Counted from the stretch's first letter, positions 42,443 to 55,369 are shown. The stretch: 64,000 nucleotides of DNA from Spodoptera frugiperda (GCF_023101765.2 NC_064219.1:9713774-9777773); one strand, 5' to 3'. Translations and numbers: made by a program. The notes: generated by a model from the sequence alone, not told the origin.

Positions 42443-45416
42443 TTGTTTAAAATCAGTGAAAAATCAAACAGCCTCTATACCCACCACAATAACATAAAAC
42501 AAATAAAAATGCACATTGATCTCCTCAAAACTAGCTAACTCAAAGAAATCACAAAACGTACAGTCGTCTACACAAGCGCAACCAGCAGAGATTTAACGCC
42601 AACAGTTAGATGGGTATCAGTTGAATCTATTGCCGACCGTGGAGTATGAACGCGCGACATATAACGATATATGTGTAGACTATATCGAGAGATATTTATG
42701 TTCCCGACTGTACTCGTTGTGTACTCGCTCATTTGTTCTTAAACGTTCAATGCGGAAAAGTGTGGGAATTATTTTTGTTGTATAAAAAGTCGTTTTGATT
42801 GATTGAAAGAGACCTTTGACTCTTGTAAGATTTATTTGTTTTGTAGGCAGTGGAAAGCATATTGGTAACTTCTGTAGTGGTGTTTATGATGTACAAAAAC
42901 GTTACTTCCACGGCAATTTTTGTGTTATGGTGAAAAAATAATTTCGAGGTTTTTAGACAGAGATTTTTTTAGTAACAACATTTGTTCATGAAATACTATC
43001 TAAGCATCTGAAATAAGGTCTATTATGGGAGTAAGTAAGAGAGGACATCGCTGCCCTTACTGAACCTATGTATTATGATCAACGCCATTCATGGACACCC
43101 GCAACACCAGAGAAGTTACAACAATACTTTAGCTCACTCTCACTCACAGGCCCTGTTTTTGATAGCGTGGCAAAACCTTCAAAAGGCACTTACTTTTTTG
43201 GGGACTAGGGAGCGAAGGATTTTGATCTCACTAAAACCACCCCGGCGACCACCTTCAGCACTGATAAGGGACACCGAGTCGTCCAATTAGACCTGCTCCG
43301 GAGCCCCTATGATACAACGCCTGTTACGACACATCCCTAGAGTCACTCACAGGCTTAAATACAACTCAACAACTCATATAATATTCAAACATAACTACAA
43401 CATATAATAAAAGATATTGTTTCCATTCCTTTCAAGCTTTTTAACTCACATCAAAACTGATCAAGTCTCACTCGACGCAAACGTTCGGAAATGCTCGTAA
43501 ACGCGCGCGTAAACGTAACTGGCGTAACTGGAACGATTACGGTTTACGTTTCGTTTACGTTTACGACTGTCGGGGACCGTATTTACGTGTCGTAATTTTC
43601 TTCTTTAATACAGGAATGTGTTGACGTTAAGAGTCATGTGAATGGACCGTTTTGATAACATTGCTTTTGTCTTTTGAGCAAAAGATTGTAAAGAAGTTTG
43701 AGAACTGGTTGTTTTTGTGAATTAATTTATTGAATGAAATTAATGAATATGACATATTTATCTGTCTGCTACAAAATTACAAAACATCCTATCTTTTATT
43801 ATTACTTCATACACCGCAATCATTACGTATCTTTTAATATCTGCAAGGGTAGTTGGAGTCTCAAAGAGCCACTACAGATGGAGCTCAGTAGGACTGATGC
43901 CTGATCCGGAGCTGTGGATAACGTGAAAGGTTACCGGGGCTCTGGCTCGAAAAGTAGGAGTAGAAACGGGGTAGCTTTTAAACAGTAAGATTTTGACACT
44001 CGCTCTCGTCACGCACAAGGCGGGAGAAGTTATTGGACGACTTTTTTAACTAAAAAAAAAGCTAAAAATCTTTGAAAATACTAAAGCCACTAATAATATA
44101 ATTTATCAGCACTACTCGAGGATTTGGCCCCCGAGACCTTCAGCAGTTATATTTGCCACCAGGCGGCCAACAAGTAGCAGTTAATACAAATACATAAGAA
44201 CATTCATAAAAATGATAAATAAAACCGTTAATAGAGCAATAGTCCTTTATCTGTTGCATCAAAGTCACTCACGCGCATTTTATACATTTACATATTAAAC
44301 TGCTACGTCCGTCTCATTGTCACGTCAACGATTGTGTTCTTAATTCAAACTGACGTAGATCAGATGCGCAGGAGTTGAAGCGTGAGTGTGAGCGTTGTTT
44401 GATATGTTGGGCTTTAAATTTAGCGGAGATGGATTTGAATAATTTCGATTTATGAGTGGTTCTTTTAAATTGAAAAATTAAAACAATATTTTATTTAGTT
44501 TTTTTATTAATGATAATAAACTTGTCCGTTATTATATCTTGTTTATGTCTTAACTATAGCACGTCACAAAAGCCATAGAATGAGTAGGGCTGCATATAAA
44601 TTAATTTCATTTCTTAAACTACTTATTTTTAGTACCTTTGTAAACCTACTCTTCCATAGGTTTATTAGGAGTTAGTAGATAGTTAGTTAGTTAGTTTAGG
44701 TTTAGGTTTATTTAACAATGACACCTATTTTATGTCAATTTAGTGGCCTCAGCCGTCAGCGTCATGTTCTAATTTTATAATAAAAAGGGCCGTCGCCGTT
44801 TAGGTGGTCATCGTGACCGCTTATCCGTGAAGGAGTTAAGTAGAGATTTGTGAAATGGTACATCCCGATTTGTCTTAGCTAGTTAGTTCTTTTTAGTAAA
44901 GATTTTTCTATAAAAGGTATTATCTTATTCTGGGCCTATGATCTATATTTCTGTTTCTTGAATAGTTAAAAAAATCAAAACATAATGTATCAAACTCGAT
45001 ACTATAATCTTAAACTATGTGTCAAATAAAACAATTACGATATGTATAAGTATATTTACTAGGAATTTCAAAAGGTTACAAATGTGGAAGTCGATTTCTA
45101 AACCGATTTCTAAATTCCCTTTAACAACATTCCTCAAATACAACCTCACATAGATACAACATTTCACCCAGGAATCACAAGAGAGCAACAGAACACACCA
45201 GCACTGTTACCACCAAACTTGCGAACGCTAAAACACTTGAAGTTCCAACTTAGTTATGTCCATACGACCGGACTCGTTACAACTTAGTTTATACCCCTTA
45301 CTTATGTACATTATGGAGACAAACTGGATGGGTTCATGAACATGTTGATGAAGTTTGTTGGTAGTCTCCATGGGAACGCTTGATTAAAGAATTTTATAGG
45401 TGAGGGTAACTGTCTG
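42443..45416. other. Gene-free stretch
   Basis: Family B at 43855 is the only clear element. 43490-43590 is a cluster of CGTAAACG/CGTTTACG motifs. No ORF has recognisable homology. Confidence 0.5.
43855..44062 (+). mobile_element. Family B, full-length plus copy
   Basis: GAGCCACTACAGATGGAGCT through GGCTCTGGCTCGAAAAGTAG to GGCGGGAGAAGTTATTGGAC. Confidence 0.7.
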
Positions 45417-45532
45417 GCTGTACTCAGAGTCATTTAATGGTTACTTAACCCTGTCCTTAGCAATTGTTTTCGATATATAATCGTAATTAATGAATAGTTT
45501 AAGTAATCATTAAATATCTTTGAGTGCGGCAG
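45417..45532. mobile_element. MITE family G copy
   Basis: TACTCAGAGTCATTTAATG on the left, and TAAATATCTTTGAGTGCGGC as its inverted partner on the right. Confidence 0.7.
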
Positions 45533-45643
45533 TAAGTGTCCACGTTGCGTCATTCGACGAATGTACGTACCCTTCACAAATAATAAGCGGCCTAAAAATT
45601 ACAAATGGTTCATTAATCAAATCAGTTTGCAATGTTTCCAAGC

Positions 45644-45745
45644 ACGTAACCATAGCACGCATTTTTTCGTATGAAAAGCATAGCTTTGTTGAGTCTGTTT
45701 CCACCAGTATTATGCTATGTGTTCCAATGAATGTGCTACATTACA
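45644..45745. mobile_element. MITE family C fragment
   Basis: CCATAGCACGCATTTTTTCG, then TTGAGTCTGTTTCCACCAG and ATGCTATGTGTTCCAATGAA, as in the interior of the full copies. Confidence 0.6.
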
Positions 45746-45756
45746 TACATTTACAT

Positions 45757-45950
45757 TAGAAGCCTATAAGTGGCCACTGTTGACCAAAGCCCTATTGTCA
45801 CACGGAGAAATTTTGAGCATTAATCACCACACTTGCTCAATGCGGGTTGGCGATTTCAGACTTATAATTAGAAATTATAAGCCCAGTTTTCTTCACGATG
45901 TTTTCCTTCACCGTTTGTCAGTGGTGTCTAAATAATCTTAGAAAGTACAT
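45757..45950 (+). mobile_element. Family E copy
   Basis: AGAAGCCTATAAGTGGCCAC through TTAGAAATTATAAGCCCAGT to AATAATCTTAGAAAGTACAT. Confidence 0.65.
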
Positions 45951-46340
45951 ACAATCACATCACCTTCGTCTTACATCACCGGTATTTTGTATTCTAAAAG
46001 AAGAGATTATCTAAAAAAAAGAAAAATTCTAAACATATTGCATCTTTCCTATAAACAAGAGTATATAAAAATATAACCTTTTAAAATTGTAATATAGACG
46101 GAGGCACTACAAAGGCTACAGATCACACTTTTGTACAGCGTCGGATCACGTCCCTACTGTGTCACGTGCCAATAGTGATGTACTGGGTTATCGATGAAAT
46201 ATTAATAATTTTTGGAAATTTTATCTTGTCTTGTAGTCGTAAAAGTTAATGCGTTTGGCGAACATATTTTGACTTTGATTTCTGGATCGTAAGTATTATT
46301 GGGTGGTCTGATGTATTTTATATCCAGTATGGAATTCATT

Positions 46341-46470
46341 TTTTTAATGAAATAGTTTGCAAACGAGCACACGGGTCACCTGGTGGTAAGCGATCAGCGC
46401 CGCTCATGGACACCCGCAACACCACAGACACAGGTGCAATGCGGCCTTTTAAAAAGGAAAACGCTCTTTA
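46341..46470 (+). mobile_element. Family A variant, 5' half
   Basis: TTTTTTAATGAAATAGTTTG, then GTCACCTGGTGGTAAGCGAT and ACCCGCAACACCACAG. It ends in a GGAAAACGCTC stretch, as at 7976. Confidence 0.6.
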
Positions 46471-47214
46471 CTTGAAGGTTTGAAGGTCATATCTGAATAG
46501 ATATTTTGTTCAAAATAAATATTTTGATCGACACCTTACCCTTTTTGAGAAACACAAGTTACATTTTATTGAAGAATAATAATTTACGTATGTGCGTGAT
46601 AAAACTTTTCAGCTAATATTAGATACTTGTACAATAGAACAATAAAGTCTGAAATAATAATCTCGTTAAAAAGTTTGCAAAACAAACCCTAGCTTAGTCA
46701 ATAATATTTTATTAATAGAGTTAGAATATAAATGCCAATCTAATTTAGGTTTTATTACTATAACAATAAAAGTCGAAAGATAAAGTCCAGACGAATGGTA
46801 AATAAAAAGTGTATCTTTTTTCCAAAGTAAACTTTACAATTGAAATCTGTTATCGTACTTTAGGGTTTTTGAATAATTTATATAGCAATAAGAATTTTTA
46901 TGCTTTGAATGTTACGAAGGACGATTGGTATTACTTTTATCTATTGCCTTTTTTCTTTTGATGGAATCGTGACCTTACATAAAAAAGTGATATAAAACAT
47001 AGGAGGTTATATTATCAGTATAAAAATTGCGAAAATTTCTAACAGCTACTACTTGATTTGACATTGCAATTCAAAAGCTTCAGTTTCTTGTTTATCAGGG
47101 AATGTGGTTACCTTTAATGTCAAATGTAAGTATTTAAGTGACGAAAAGCCCTGCTTCAGCACATATGGGCCGGCTTGACTGGGATGATTCACGATCACGA
47201 CCACGGCCTCACTG

Positions 47215-47495
47215 AAAATAAACGTGAAACAACACAGTCGTCGTGTAAGTGAGGTTATCCAACAACCCTAAAATTCCTAAACCCCAGAAGGCCGACTACT
47301 CACTTGTAACATTTCTTGTGTTTCGGGTGTCCATAGACGGCGGCAATTGATTACTATCAGGTGATCCGTGGGCGATAATCCGTTCTACGTGGAGGACTAA
47401 GGAGAAGGCCTTTGTTCAGCAGTGGACGTCTCTCGGCTGATGATGATGATGATGATGATGATCCGTCTGCTTGTTGACCGGGTTATACATAAAAA
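47215..47495 (-). mobile_element. Family A, minus copy split by an RTE insertion
   Basis: The left part, 47215-47369, and the right part, 47460-47495 (CCGTCTGCTTGTTGACCGGG), rejoin if the insert 47370-47459 and one target copy are removed. Confidence 0.75.
47363..47466 (+). mobile_element. RTE-type 3'-end insertion nested in a family-A repeat
   Basis: The insert 47370-47459 ends in a (GAT)n tail. It is flanked by GATCCGT at 47363-47369 and 47460-47466 and interrupts a family-A repeat whose two halves resume exactly. The duplication partly overlaps the GAT tail, so its length is slightly uncertain. Confidence 0.75.
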
Positions 47496-48094
47496 TATGT
47501 GAAGTCAGTTTTTACAACACTCGCAGAAGAAAGGTGGTAACAAAATAATGTACAGAATACTTCCTCAAAATGAATGTTGTATACCATTGGCCTTTAATAA
47601 ATCAGGAACAAATTCTGCAAAACAAAAAAGCAACACATTGTATGTAACACAAACCCATAACTCCATTCTTAATAAAGCATGAGTAATGGAAAATTATTCA
47701 CATAAAATACGTCAGAACTGATGACACAGTAATATTCTAAACTTCTGCTAATTTCCCCTGAGTTGTCTGATACGTTATGACGCAATAAAACATAATGAAT
47801 TGTTATCCTACTCCCAGTTTATGCCCTGAATTCATATTGCATTATGAATTTGTAAAATGTAACGTTCACCGTTTTCTAACAGGCTTCGCCGTCGATTCTG
47901 TTTTTTTCGATTCAATATTTTAGAAGGATGTTTTATTGGTTATGTGTTTTGCTTGTTTTTTATTTTGTATTAATGTCCAATGATAGGCAGGATTTGATTA
48001 CAAATTTATATTTGCTATCAGTTTAGCTTCTACCAGTTTCAAAACAGATTTCTTTGCTAGGTAAATAATTCATTACTTACATCATATCTTTCGT

Positions 48095-48260
48095 TTCGTT
48101 TCGAGACATTCTAAATTAATTATTATGTTTGGCACACGACGCGGCGACTGTCGTGCTGCTACTCGACGCATCTTATATTGCGGAGTACTGCTCATGAATA
48201 TGAGCCTTTAGCATGGCTTGAAACTAGTCGAGTTCCTCGTCAAATAATTACACGAGTAAA
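48095..48260. mobile_element. Dispersed repeat family F
   Basis: Partner of 2070-2215, with an intervening CGACGCGGCGACTGTCG segment not present there. Confidence 0.5.
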
Positions 48261-49555
48261 CCAAAAAAGTATTCAATAATTAATTCGCTATTTAATATTC
48301 CAGTAGTTTATATCTCACAAATTCATTACCCTCACAAATTATAATTAAATTATAGTATTTGTATAAAATTGACCTTGGTTATTAATTACCTTATAATAAT
48401 CCAGATTTAATCTATTTTATGGTTGATCCTTAGAAGATTTATAATTACAAGGCTTTTGCAGTCGCGTGCTATATCTGATTGTGTTATCTGTCTGACAACC
48501 TACTTATTCTTTATCGGAAATTCGGTTGTAAATTATGTGAAAGTGACCTTAAAGTAACAAAAAGATATCAATATTTAGGTATTAATTAAATTAGTATCAA
48601 AATTTATATCATACATAATTAACTAAATAAACATTATGAACCACAACAAAAAAAAAATTAAAAATATTAAGGCAAAAAATAAATTATTAGTACTTTTGAC
48701 ACACCGGTATTTGTTGTTGCTTATAGGCAGACGTGCTTCATCGTAGACCACATCACCACTTACCATCAGGCGAGATAACGGGCATACGTCGACCCATCAA
48801 ATGTAAAAAAAAAAAAAACGAGACATTGAGATCACGACCAAGACCAAGACCACTATAACAACATAACACATTTACAAAAACAAACTTCAAACAAAATCCA
48901 TCGATATCGATAAATTCCAACAGCACACAGCCCATCCCTACCACCATTTACAACACGTCCTCCAAGCACATGTGTGCCTCACAAATTGTTCGCAAAACAT
49001 TCACAAATTTGACATCATTTACATAATCTCAAATGGGCTACAGTTTTACTTTCCTACATACTTAACTTAAGACTTATTTGCTTTGATAAATAAGGGTAAT
49101 TACAACTTTACGCCTACTTTAATTTATTTACTAAGTTGTTTTGAGAAGAATCATTAAATTGTTTTGTTGTTAAAGAGAGATAATTATGGTGCAGATGCTG
49201 TTTTCTGAGTCTCACTCTCTCCGAGTATTACTAGGTATTTTATACTTTTTAAATTCTCAATGTAAGAAGAGGCGACAAAGCACAATGCTGATACAGGCCG
49301 AATGACAGATAACAGAAGTCGAACATAGCCGATCGACTAAAAAAACCAACAAACGCCGCCATAAATCCTACATCGTACATACGAAGTTTACATGTGAAGA
49401 AAATCTCAACGAACAACAGTTGAGCAAAAAGTTCGCCAGCCACAATCACGTCGCCTGGTCGAAGGATCCTCCTTTTCTTATGGAACTCTCGAACTCAGCC
49501 ACTATACGGTAATTTGTATTATTGATATTATAATCATCTAAATGTTTTGTTTTTT

Positions 49556-49815
49556 TATGATCAGACGGATCACCTGATGGTATTCGATTGGCCGCCTCGA
49601 GGCGTACCAAGTAGGTACGTTGCTAGTCTTTTGAGGGTTAAGAATTTAAGGGTTGTTGGGGAATCAGGGATTGGGTAGAAGGGTAATTGATAACCGGTAA
49701 CCTTACTCACACAACGATCACAACGCAAGCATTGTTTCACGTAGGTTTTTTGTGAGGTCGTGGTATCACTCCGGTCGAGACAGCCCCATCGTGCCGAAGC
49801 ATGGCCCTCACACAC
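49556..49815 (+). mobile_element. Family A, near full length
   Basis: GATCAGACGGATCACCTGAT through GGTTGTTGGGGAATCAGGGA to GCATGGCCCTCACACAC. Confidence 0.72.
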
Positions 49816-50221
49816 ATCACACGATCAAGTATAAAACTATCTTTAGTTACTGCATAATTAGCAATAAACTTGTTTCCTTTTACAACAGAACTAAAAACTG
49901 TACGACACATACCAAAAAAAAAAACACTATATCGTGAAAATGTGACTACAATTAACACATCGTTGCTTTCGTCACGCTTACAACAAGAAAAGTCGAAGTC
50001 TCGTGAGTACTTCCAAGAACAGCTCCATTATATCGTTACTTGACTGTCAGTCCGTCTGTCAATACGTGTGTATCAATCTGTCGTACATGACAGGGGTGTA
50101 AACGAGTAGACCTACGTTTTATTCAAAAAATATACATAAAGTTATTATTGTTAAGTTTACTCGTATTTTAAGGTTTAAACAACTTAATTTTTCTCTATCG
50201 TATTCATCATTCATCAGTGTA

Positions 50222-50270
50222 TATGTATATTAATACATATATGTATTCTGTATGTATATTAATACATATA
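50222..50270. repeat. Duplicated palindrome TATGTATATTAATACATATA
   Basis: The 20-base palindrome occurs twice, about 28 bp apart. It can form cruciforms; no function is implied. Confidence 0.7.
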
Positions 50271-50293
50271 GAAGATAGAACACATATAGAATT

Positions 50294-50471
50294 ATTACAC
50301 TAATATTATAAATGTGAAATTTTGTATATTTGGATGTTTATCCGTCAATCACGCTGAAACTACTGAACAGATTTTGATGAAATTTGGTATAAAAACATGG
50401 TATGAATTGATTTGGGTGATAGGATACTTTTATAACATGGGAACGCAGGAGAAGCTGCGTGCAAAAGCTAG
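50294..50471 (+). mobile_element. Short non-autonomous Helitron-like element
   Basis: Starts at CACTAATATTATAAA, contains ACTGAACAGATTTTGATGAA, and ends in AAAAGCTAG followed by T (CTAG at 50468-50471). This is the shape of short lepidopteran Helitron derivatives. It shares the CTACTGRACRGATTTTGATG core with the large Helitrons. Confidence 0.65.
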
Positions 50472-50682
50472 TAGGATATTTTTACTAATACGGTATATAT
50501 TCGAAATACAGAAACTCTATATCACTGGCCTTGATCACTTTCAATCTGTTTTTATTAACTAGCTTAGGAAACAGCTTGGATCTGTTAATTTAACTGGTCA
50601 TTCCAAATAAGTGATAAGATAAGAGCGCTACGTAAAAAAAAATTACATTAAACAAAATTTCTACTACTCTGTCTCCACAAAA

Positions 50683-50866
50683 TCAATAATTAGATGTCAC
50701 TCACACAAATATCAATAGCGCTGAACATGTCTACTCACGAGGACGTCTGTATCAGATTTCATTTCCGAGTTCCAGGTACTACAGGCCTTTGTCACAGCTG
50801 AGAGCTGCAGCTCTTTGTGGACAATCTTATACAGGGGAAGTTCTATAATCAAACTCATTTCTAATG
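50683..50866 (-). repeat. 184-bp conserved segment, inverse copy
   Basis: Near-identical reverse-complement partner of 38783-38966. Sequence similarity stops abruptly on both sides. Confidence 0.9.
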
Positions 50867-50933
50867 CTTATGAAATTAAGTAATATTTATGACATCATTT
50901 GAAGTACATTACGATTGAAGAATTACGTTTGAT

Positions 50934-51098
50934 TTTTTTTTTAAACATTGCCCCACGTGCGTTTACAAACATATAACTTCACATACACATGACACCTAGA
51001 CCAAGAATTTGTGGATCACACATAGCGTCCTTCCGTGCGGAAATCGAACCCGCAACACGTTGCACAGCAGCCAGTTGCCAACCAACCGTGCAGTCAGA
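50934..51098 (-). mobile_element. SINE-2 copy
   Basis: Reverse complement: poly-T and CATTGCCCCACGTGCG on the left (3' tail), head with GAAATCGAACCCGC near 51040-51053 and A-box side ending near 51098. Confidence 0.75.
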
Positions 51099-52214
51099 TT
51101 GATAGTTCAGTTTTAGTTTTCACGAATTTTAATCAAAATGTTGTCAATTCGTGTTCGATTTGCGTGAAAAGATCTAAGGCTTTGGGTACTAGGTACTCAA
51201 ACATAAATATGGACCATATAAAGACCATTTTCTTCACCTACCTAGAAATAAAACCAACTCAACGAAAAAGGCAAGAAATAAAATTTATATAAAACGAAAA
51301 ATACTGGAAACCGCTCGTCTGCAAAACTAAACGTTCAGATTTCAGAGTAAAGTGCAAATTTAAATATTCATAAAGATAAATATGGGAAAATCTCTCCTCA
51401 ACATTCTTCCTTGAATGGTCCATTTTAGAAAGTGACTTATTTATGAGATGGCACTGGGAGTACGAATATAATTCTGTTTCTATGAAGTTTTTGTATTTGA
51501 AATTATATTACGGAACTATATTCTAGTATAACTAGCTATTTTAGCCGTAGTTTTGCACGAATTAGCCTATGCTGTTTTTTTTTTTAAATCTAGATAAGCA
51601 TATGCGAAAAATATATTTGTTTAAGTCAATCAAGCGTTAAGACGTAGGTGTAAGGCGTAATATGCAAGTAATTGAGCTCGTATTTTTGTTAATGGATGAC
51701 CAAATTGTGAACAAATGTTGTATAGAATATGCTTTAGATACTGATTTATAACATTAATAAAATAATGAATATTGAACACTCCATACTAGGGAATAAGCTT
51801 ATGTCTTGCTTAAATTCTTCTGGATTGGAATTTATATATTTCTGTTTTTTATTGATTTTGTCACACAAAGAAACTCTCATGGCACAGCATATCTCTCTTT
51901 CCATATCGCGATGAAAAAATACCTTAAACCAAATAAAAATAAAATACATAATTAAATAACAAATGAATATCAAGTTGCCAGGTATTAAAAATTCTGTTAC
52001 TAACGCAAAGCTTGAGAGGTCTTTTGTATCAAAGGATTCTCTTAGCCAAGTTTAGCCTTTATGAAACCCGTTATATCAAAGAATGAAATAAAAAGGCATT
52101 TTTCGTGTTATTTAGGTCGACTTGCATGTTTCTGAAAGGAATATTATCTTCGCTTTTGTTTAAAGGGTGAATTGTTCTGTTACTTGTACGGTAATTGAAG
52201 CTTGAGGTAGTACT
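51099..52214. other. Gene-free stretch
   Basis: Unique A/T-rich sequence. Short ORFs here have no signal peptide, domain or splice context that I can support. Confidence 0.5.
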
Positions 52215-52392
52215 AGAATGTAATTGCGGACTACCTAGTACTACTACGAGTTTACCAGGGCTCCGGGTCAAAAGCAGACGTAAAAACGGGGTGATTTTTA
52301 GTCAGTAAGAGTCTAATACTCCCTCTTGCCTTGCCCAAGGTCCAAGGAAAAGTCGTTGGATGATATTCGCGCCTCAAAAAAAGGGGCTAATG
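52215..52392 (+). mobile_element. Family B copy
   Basis: GGGCTCCGGGTCAAAAGCAG through CGGGGTGATTTTTAGTCAGT to CGCGCCTCAAAAAAAGG. Confidence 0.65.
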
Positions 52393-53003
52393 TAGAGCTG
52401 TTGCTTCAAAAACTTTAAATATACGGTGGCGACACATGACATAATATAACAGATGACAGAAATCGCACACATACGATAGACGAGTAAAGTAACGGATGAC
52501 GACATAAATCCTACATCACACTATGAAGTATACATACATGCGAATAAACATAAACAGATAATCTTCGCGAAGAACAGAGTAAATGAAAATTAAAATCCTA
52601 GTGAGAGGCAACGTTTTAAAAAAAAACTCAAACCGAATTTGAAACCTCGTATACCAATCATTGCAACCACTCATCTCAAAAAGACAATTTTAATTAATCC
52701 CCCACAGTTTAATTAATCCCCAATATATTGTGATTACGTCATCAGTTTCACAGTAAACAAACGCATACAATTTCAAACCAAACAACAGTTATGTTACGAA
52801 ATATTTTAATTAAGTTAAAAGGCGAGACACCCGATACGTCTGGCCATTGAGTTATTATACGGGCGTGGCTCCTGCGGGCAACATATGTATGTTGCAAGTT
52901 ATTTTACAGCAAGATTGGGTATGATAAAATCTAGCGAAGCTTTATATGTTTGGTGTTAAAGTAAAGTCATTTTAGGATTTGGTGCAATGACGAATATTAA
53001 GGA

Positions 53004-53397
53004 TGCTTTTCCAGCAACGATGTGCTATGCTACGTTGTTGTGGATGCGTTTGGCTTCCACCAATCATATTCATTGGTACACATGGGTGGTGCATTGATGG
53101 TGCATTGGCACAGCTTTGGTGGAAACTGGCACAACTAAGCTATGATTCTTATATCGAAAGATGCGTGCTATTGATGGCTTTCCTGATAATCCATACATCG
53201 CACACTCAAGCTGCACAAAATCCTCGCACAGCTACATAGCTTAGTATCAGTGGTAACTGTCACACATCCATAGCACGCATCTTTCCATATAAAAAACAGA
53301 ACTTAGCTGAATCCGTTTTCACCAGTGCTAAATTACTATGTGTACCACTGATACCATCTACAGCAACATAGCATAACACATCTCTGATAGGAAAGCA
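53004..53397. mobile_element. MITE family C, full length (394 bp)
   Basis: Inverted termini TGCTTTTCCAGCAACGATGT and its partner ending in GGAAAGCA. The interior contains the family motifs. A perfect hairpin begins two bases after it. Confidence 0.75.
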
Positions 53398-53398
53398 C

Positions 53399-53456
53399 TG
53401 AGAATCTGGAATATTATGAAACGTAAATGCACGTTTCATAATATTCCAGATTCTCA
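53399..53456. repeat. Perfect 26-bp inverted repeat with six-base loop
   Basis: 53399-53424 pairs perfectly with 53431-53456 around AAATGC, beginning TGAGAATCTGG and ending CCAGATTCTCA. Confidence 0.95.
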
Positions 53457-53826
53457 CTAAAGACCTTTTATACTAAATCCTAATCCTAACAAAAACACAA
53501 GACGTCAAGGATACATTGAACTCCAACGCTCTTAAACTTCGCCCATCAGACCAAAAACTTCTAATATTAAAAACATAACTTGTAGCCACGCCCACACCCA
53601 ATATTAACATGTCAACGTTTAATTAATAGTACTAACTAATATAATTAAAGTGTTGCTAGTATTAAGACATCAGGTTATTGTATACTATAAATTTATACGT
53701 GTGGGTGTGATTTGTGGCTCAAAATGATAGGCCACGGTGAAGCCGGTTAGGTCGGCTACTGTTTGAGACCCTTTTTTTTGAAAAAGGATTTTGATGTAGG
53801 CGTGTATTGTGGAGTTAAGTTATGGT

Positions 53827-53900
53827 CTGTCTTGTTGGTTGAGTGGTTTGTGGTGTGACTTCGTAATATGGAGTGTTGGGTTTGATTTTTTCTGATGTCT
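53827..53900 (+). mobile_element. Degenerate SINE-1 head
   Basis: TGTTGGTTGAGTGG (A box) is followed about 35 nt later by GGGTTTGATTTTT, a decayed B box. No body remains. Confidence 0.45.
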
Positions 53901-54174
53901 GTTTGATGCATTTAATTCTAATAACGATCACATTGCTGATTTATTGAATAAAACTGGCGAGAAGTGGGTAACAATTTTGATATCAAATCTTTTCGGATAA
54001 TCATTTCTGCGAGAAGTATACTCATACTATTATTAGAACTTATGACGGGATATTTACCATGTTTAAAAAAAAGTATACTCATAACTTGTTGTATGTCAAC
54101 GTTTTATCAGTTTTGTTATGAAGTTAAGTGATGGTTAAAGACTAGATACAAAAATTACACCATCAGCTTATGGT

Positions 54175-54440
54175 TTTTTTTAAAGAAAAAGCAATCGCCG
54201 CTGCTCACGGATACCCAAAACATCAAAGGTGTTACAAGTGTGTTGCCGGCCTTTAAGAGGTTAGGAATTTAAGATTTTTTGGGGAATCGGGGATTGGGAC
54301 GATTGATAAAGGGGGTGTAATCGGGCCTCCGGTAACCTCACTCACACAACGAAACACAATGTCAGTTTTCTGTGAGGCTGTGGTATCACTCCGGTCGAAC
54401 CGGCCCATTCGTGCCAAAGCCTGACTCTTCCACACTCAAA
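54175..54440 (+). mobile_element. Family A copy
   Basis: AGCAATCGCCGCTGCTCACG through GGGGAATCGGGGATTGGG to AGCCTGACTCTTCCACACT. Confidence 0.72.
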
Positions 54441-54523
54441 CCAGCAACGCTATAATCTGATGATAATTAAAAACCACAAGAAATTAAATCTAAAAACACT
54501 TTAAACACTATCAATATCGTTTA

Positions 54524-54620
54524 CCGCCATACTCAGAGCCATTTAATGCAATTGTTTTAGGAACAAAATCGTTATAAAAAAATAGTTTAAGTAATCATTA
54601 AATGTCTTTGAGTGCGGCAG
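54524..54620. mobile_element. MITE family G copy
   Basis: TACTCAGAGCCATTTAATG on the left, and CATTAAATGTCTTTGAGTGC on the right. Confidence 0.7.
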
Positions 54621-55069
54621 ATAAACCTTTATCCAAAAAAGTGTAAAACACAGTTGCCCAAATGCTCATTTATCAAAAAAAAAACACATTTTTACGACGA
54701 AAGCTTATCTTAAGGAATATAGACGAGGCATTCTCGTATAAACCTCTTCTACCAAAAAATCCATTAGCTAGCCACTAGTAGGTATGGGCCAGTAAATCCA
54801 TAAATTACATTGAGAAAATATCGAGCAATCAATGTCACGAAAATAAAAAGCCCGTACGTGTATTTAATAACAGTAAGGTTTATGACTCATAACAAATTTA
54901 TTGTTACAACCTTTTTAATTTTGAGCGTTAAGAGATTTGAGATTTTGTCGCACGATTTTTGGTTACTGGTTTATTGTATTGTTATAGTATAGTTAATATC
55001 TAATTTAGGCAAAGATGTCGTGGTATGTATAAGAGTGCAGGCTCTAAACCTACCAACGGCAAGTACCAA

Positions 55070-55265
55070 TGTGACTTTTTCAGAGTTATATGTACTTTCT
55101 AAGATTATTTAGACACCACTGACAAACGGTGAAAGAAAACATTGTGAGTTTGAAATCGCCAACCCATATTGAGTAAGCGTGGTGATTAAGGATCAAACCT
55201 TCTCCGTGTGAGAAGGGGCATTTTGTCAACAGTGACCACTTATAGGCTGATGACGTAATGTGATG
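55070..55265 (-). mobile_element. Family E, minus copy
   Basis: Reverse complement: ATGTACTTTCTAAGATTATT on the left and GTGACCACTTATAGGCTGAT on the right. Confidence 0.65.
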
Positions 55266-55345
55266 TGATTAGGTAAAGATTAATCGCAATTATTAGTATT
55301 ATTATCTACCCAGATCTTTGATATTACAAGCTTTTCTGTGTAAAT

Positions 55346-55369
55346 TTCTTTCTTTCTTTCTTTCTTTTT
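55346..55369 (+). repeat. (CTTT)n microsatellite
   Basis: Five CTTT units followed by a SINE-2-like 3' scrap (AACGTTGCCCCAC). Confidence 0.85.

Larger units (their letters stand above)
46471..49555. other. Gene-free stretch
   Basis: A/T-rich DNA with the split family-A copy and RTE insertion (47215-47495) and family F (48095). Otherwise I see nothing. Confidence 0.5.

Noticed and set aside
44690..44712. Telomere-like TTAGG repeats.
   Set aside because: Only two TTTAGG units, with a six-base and not a five-base period.
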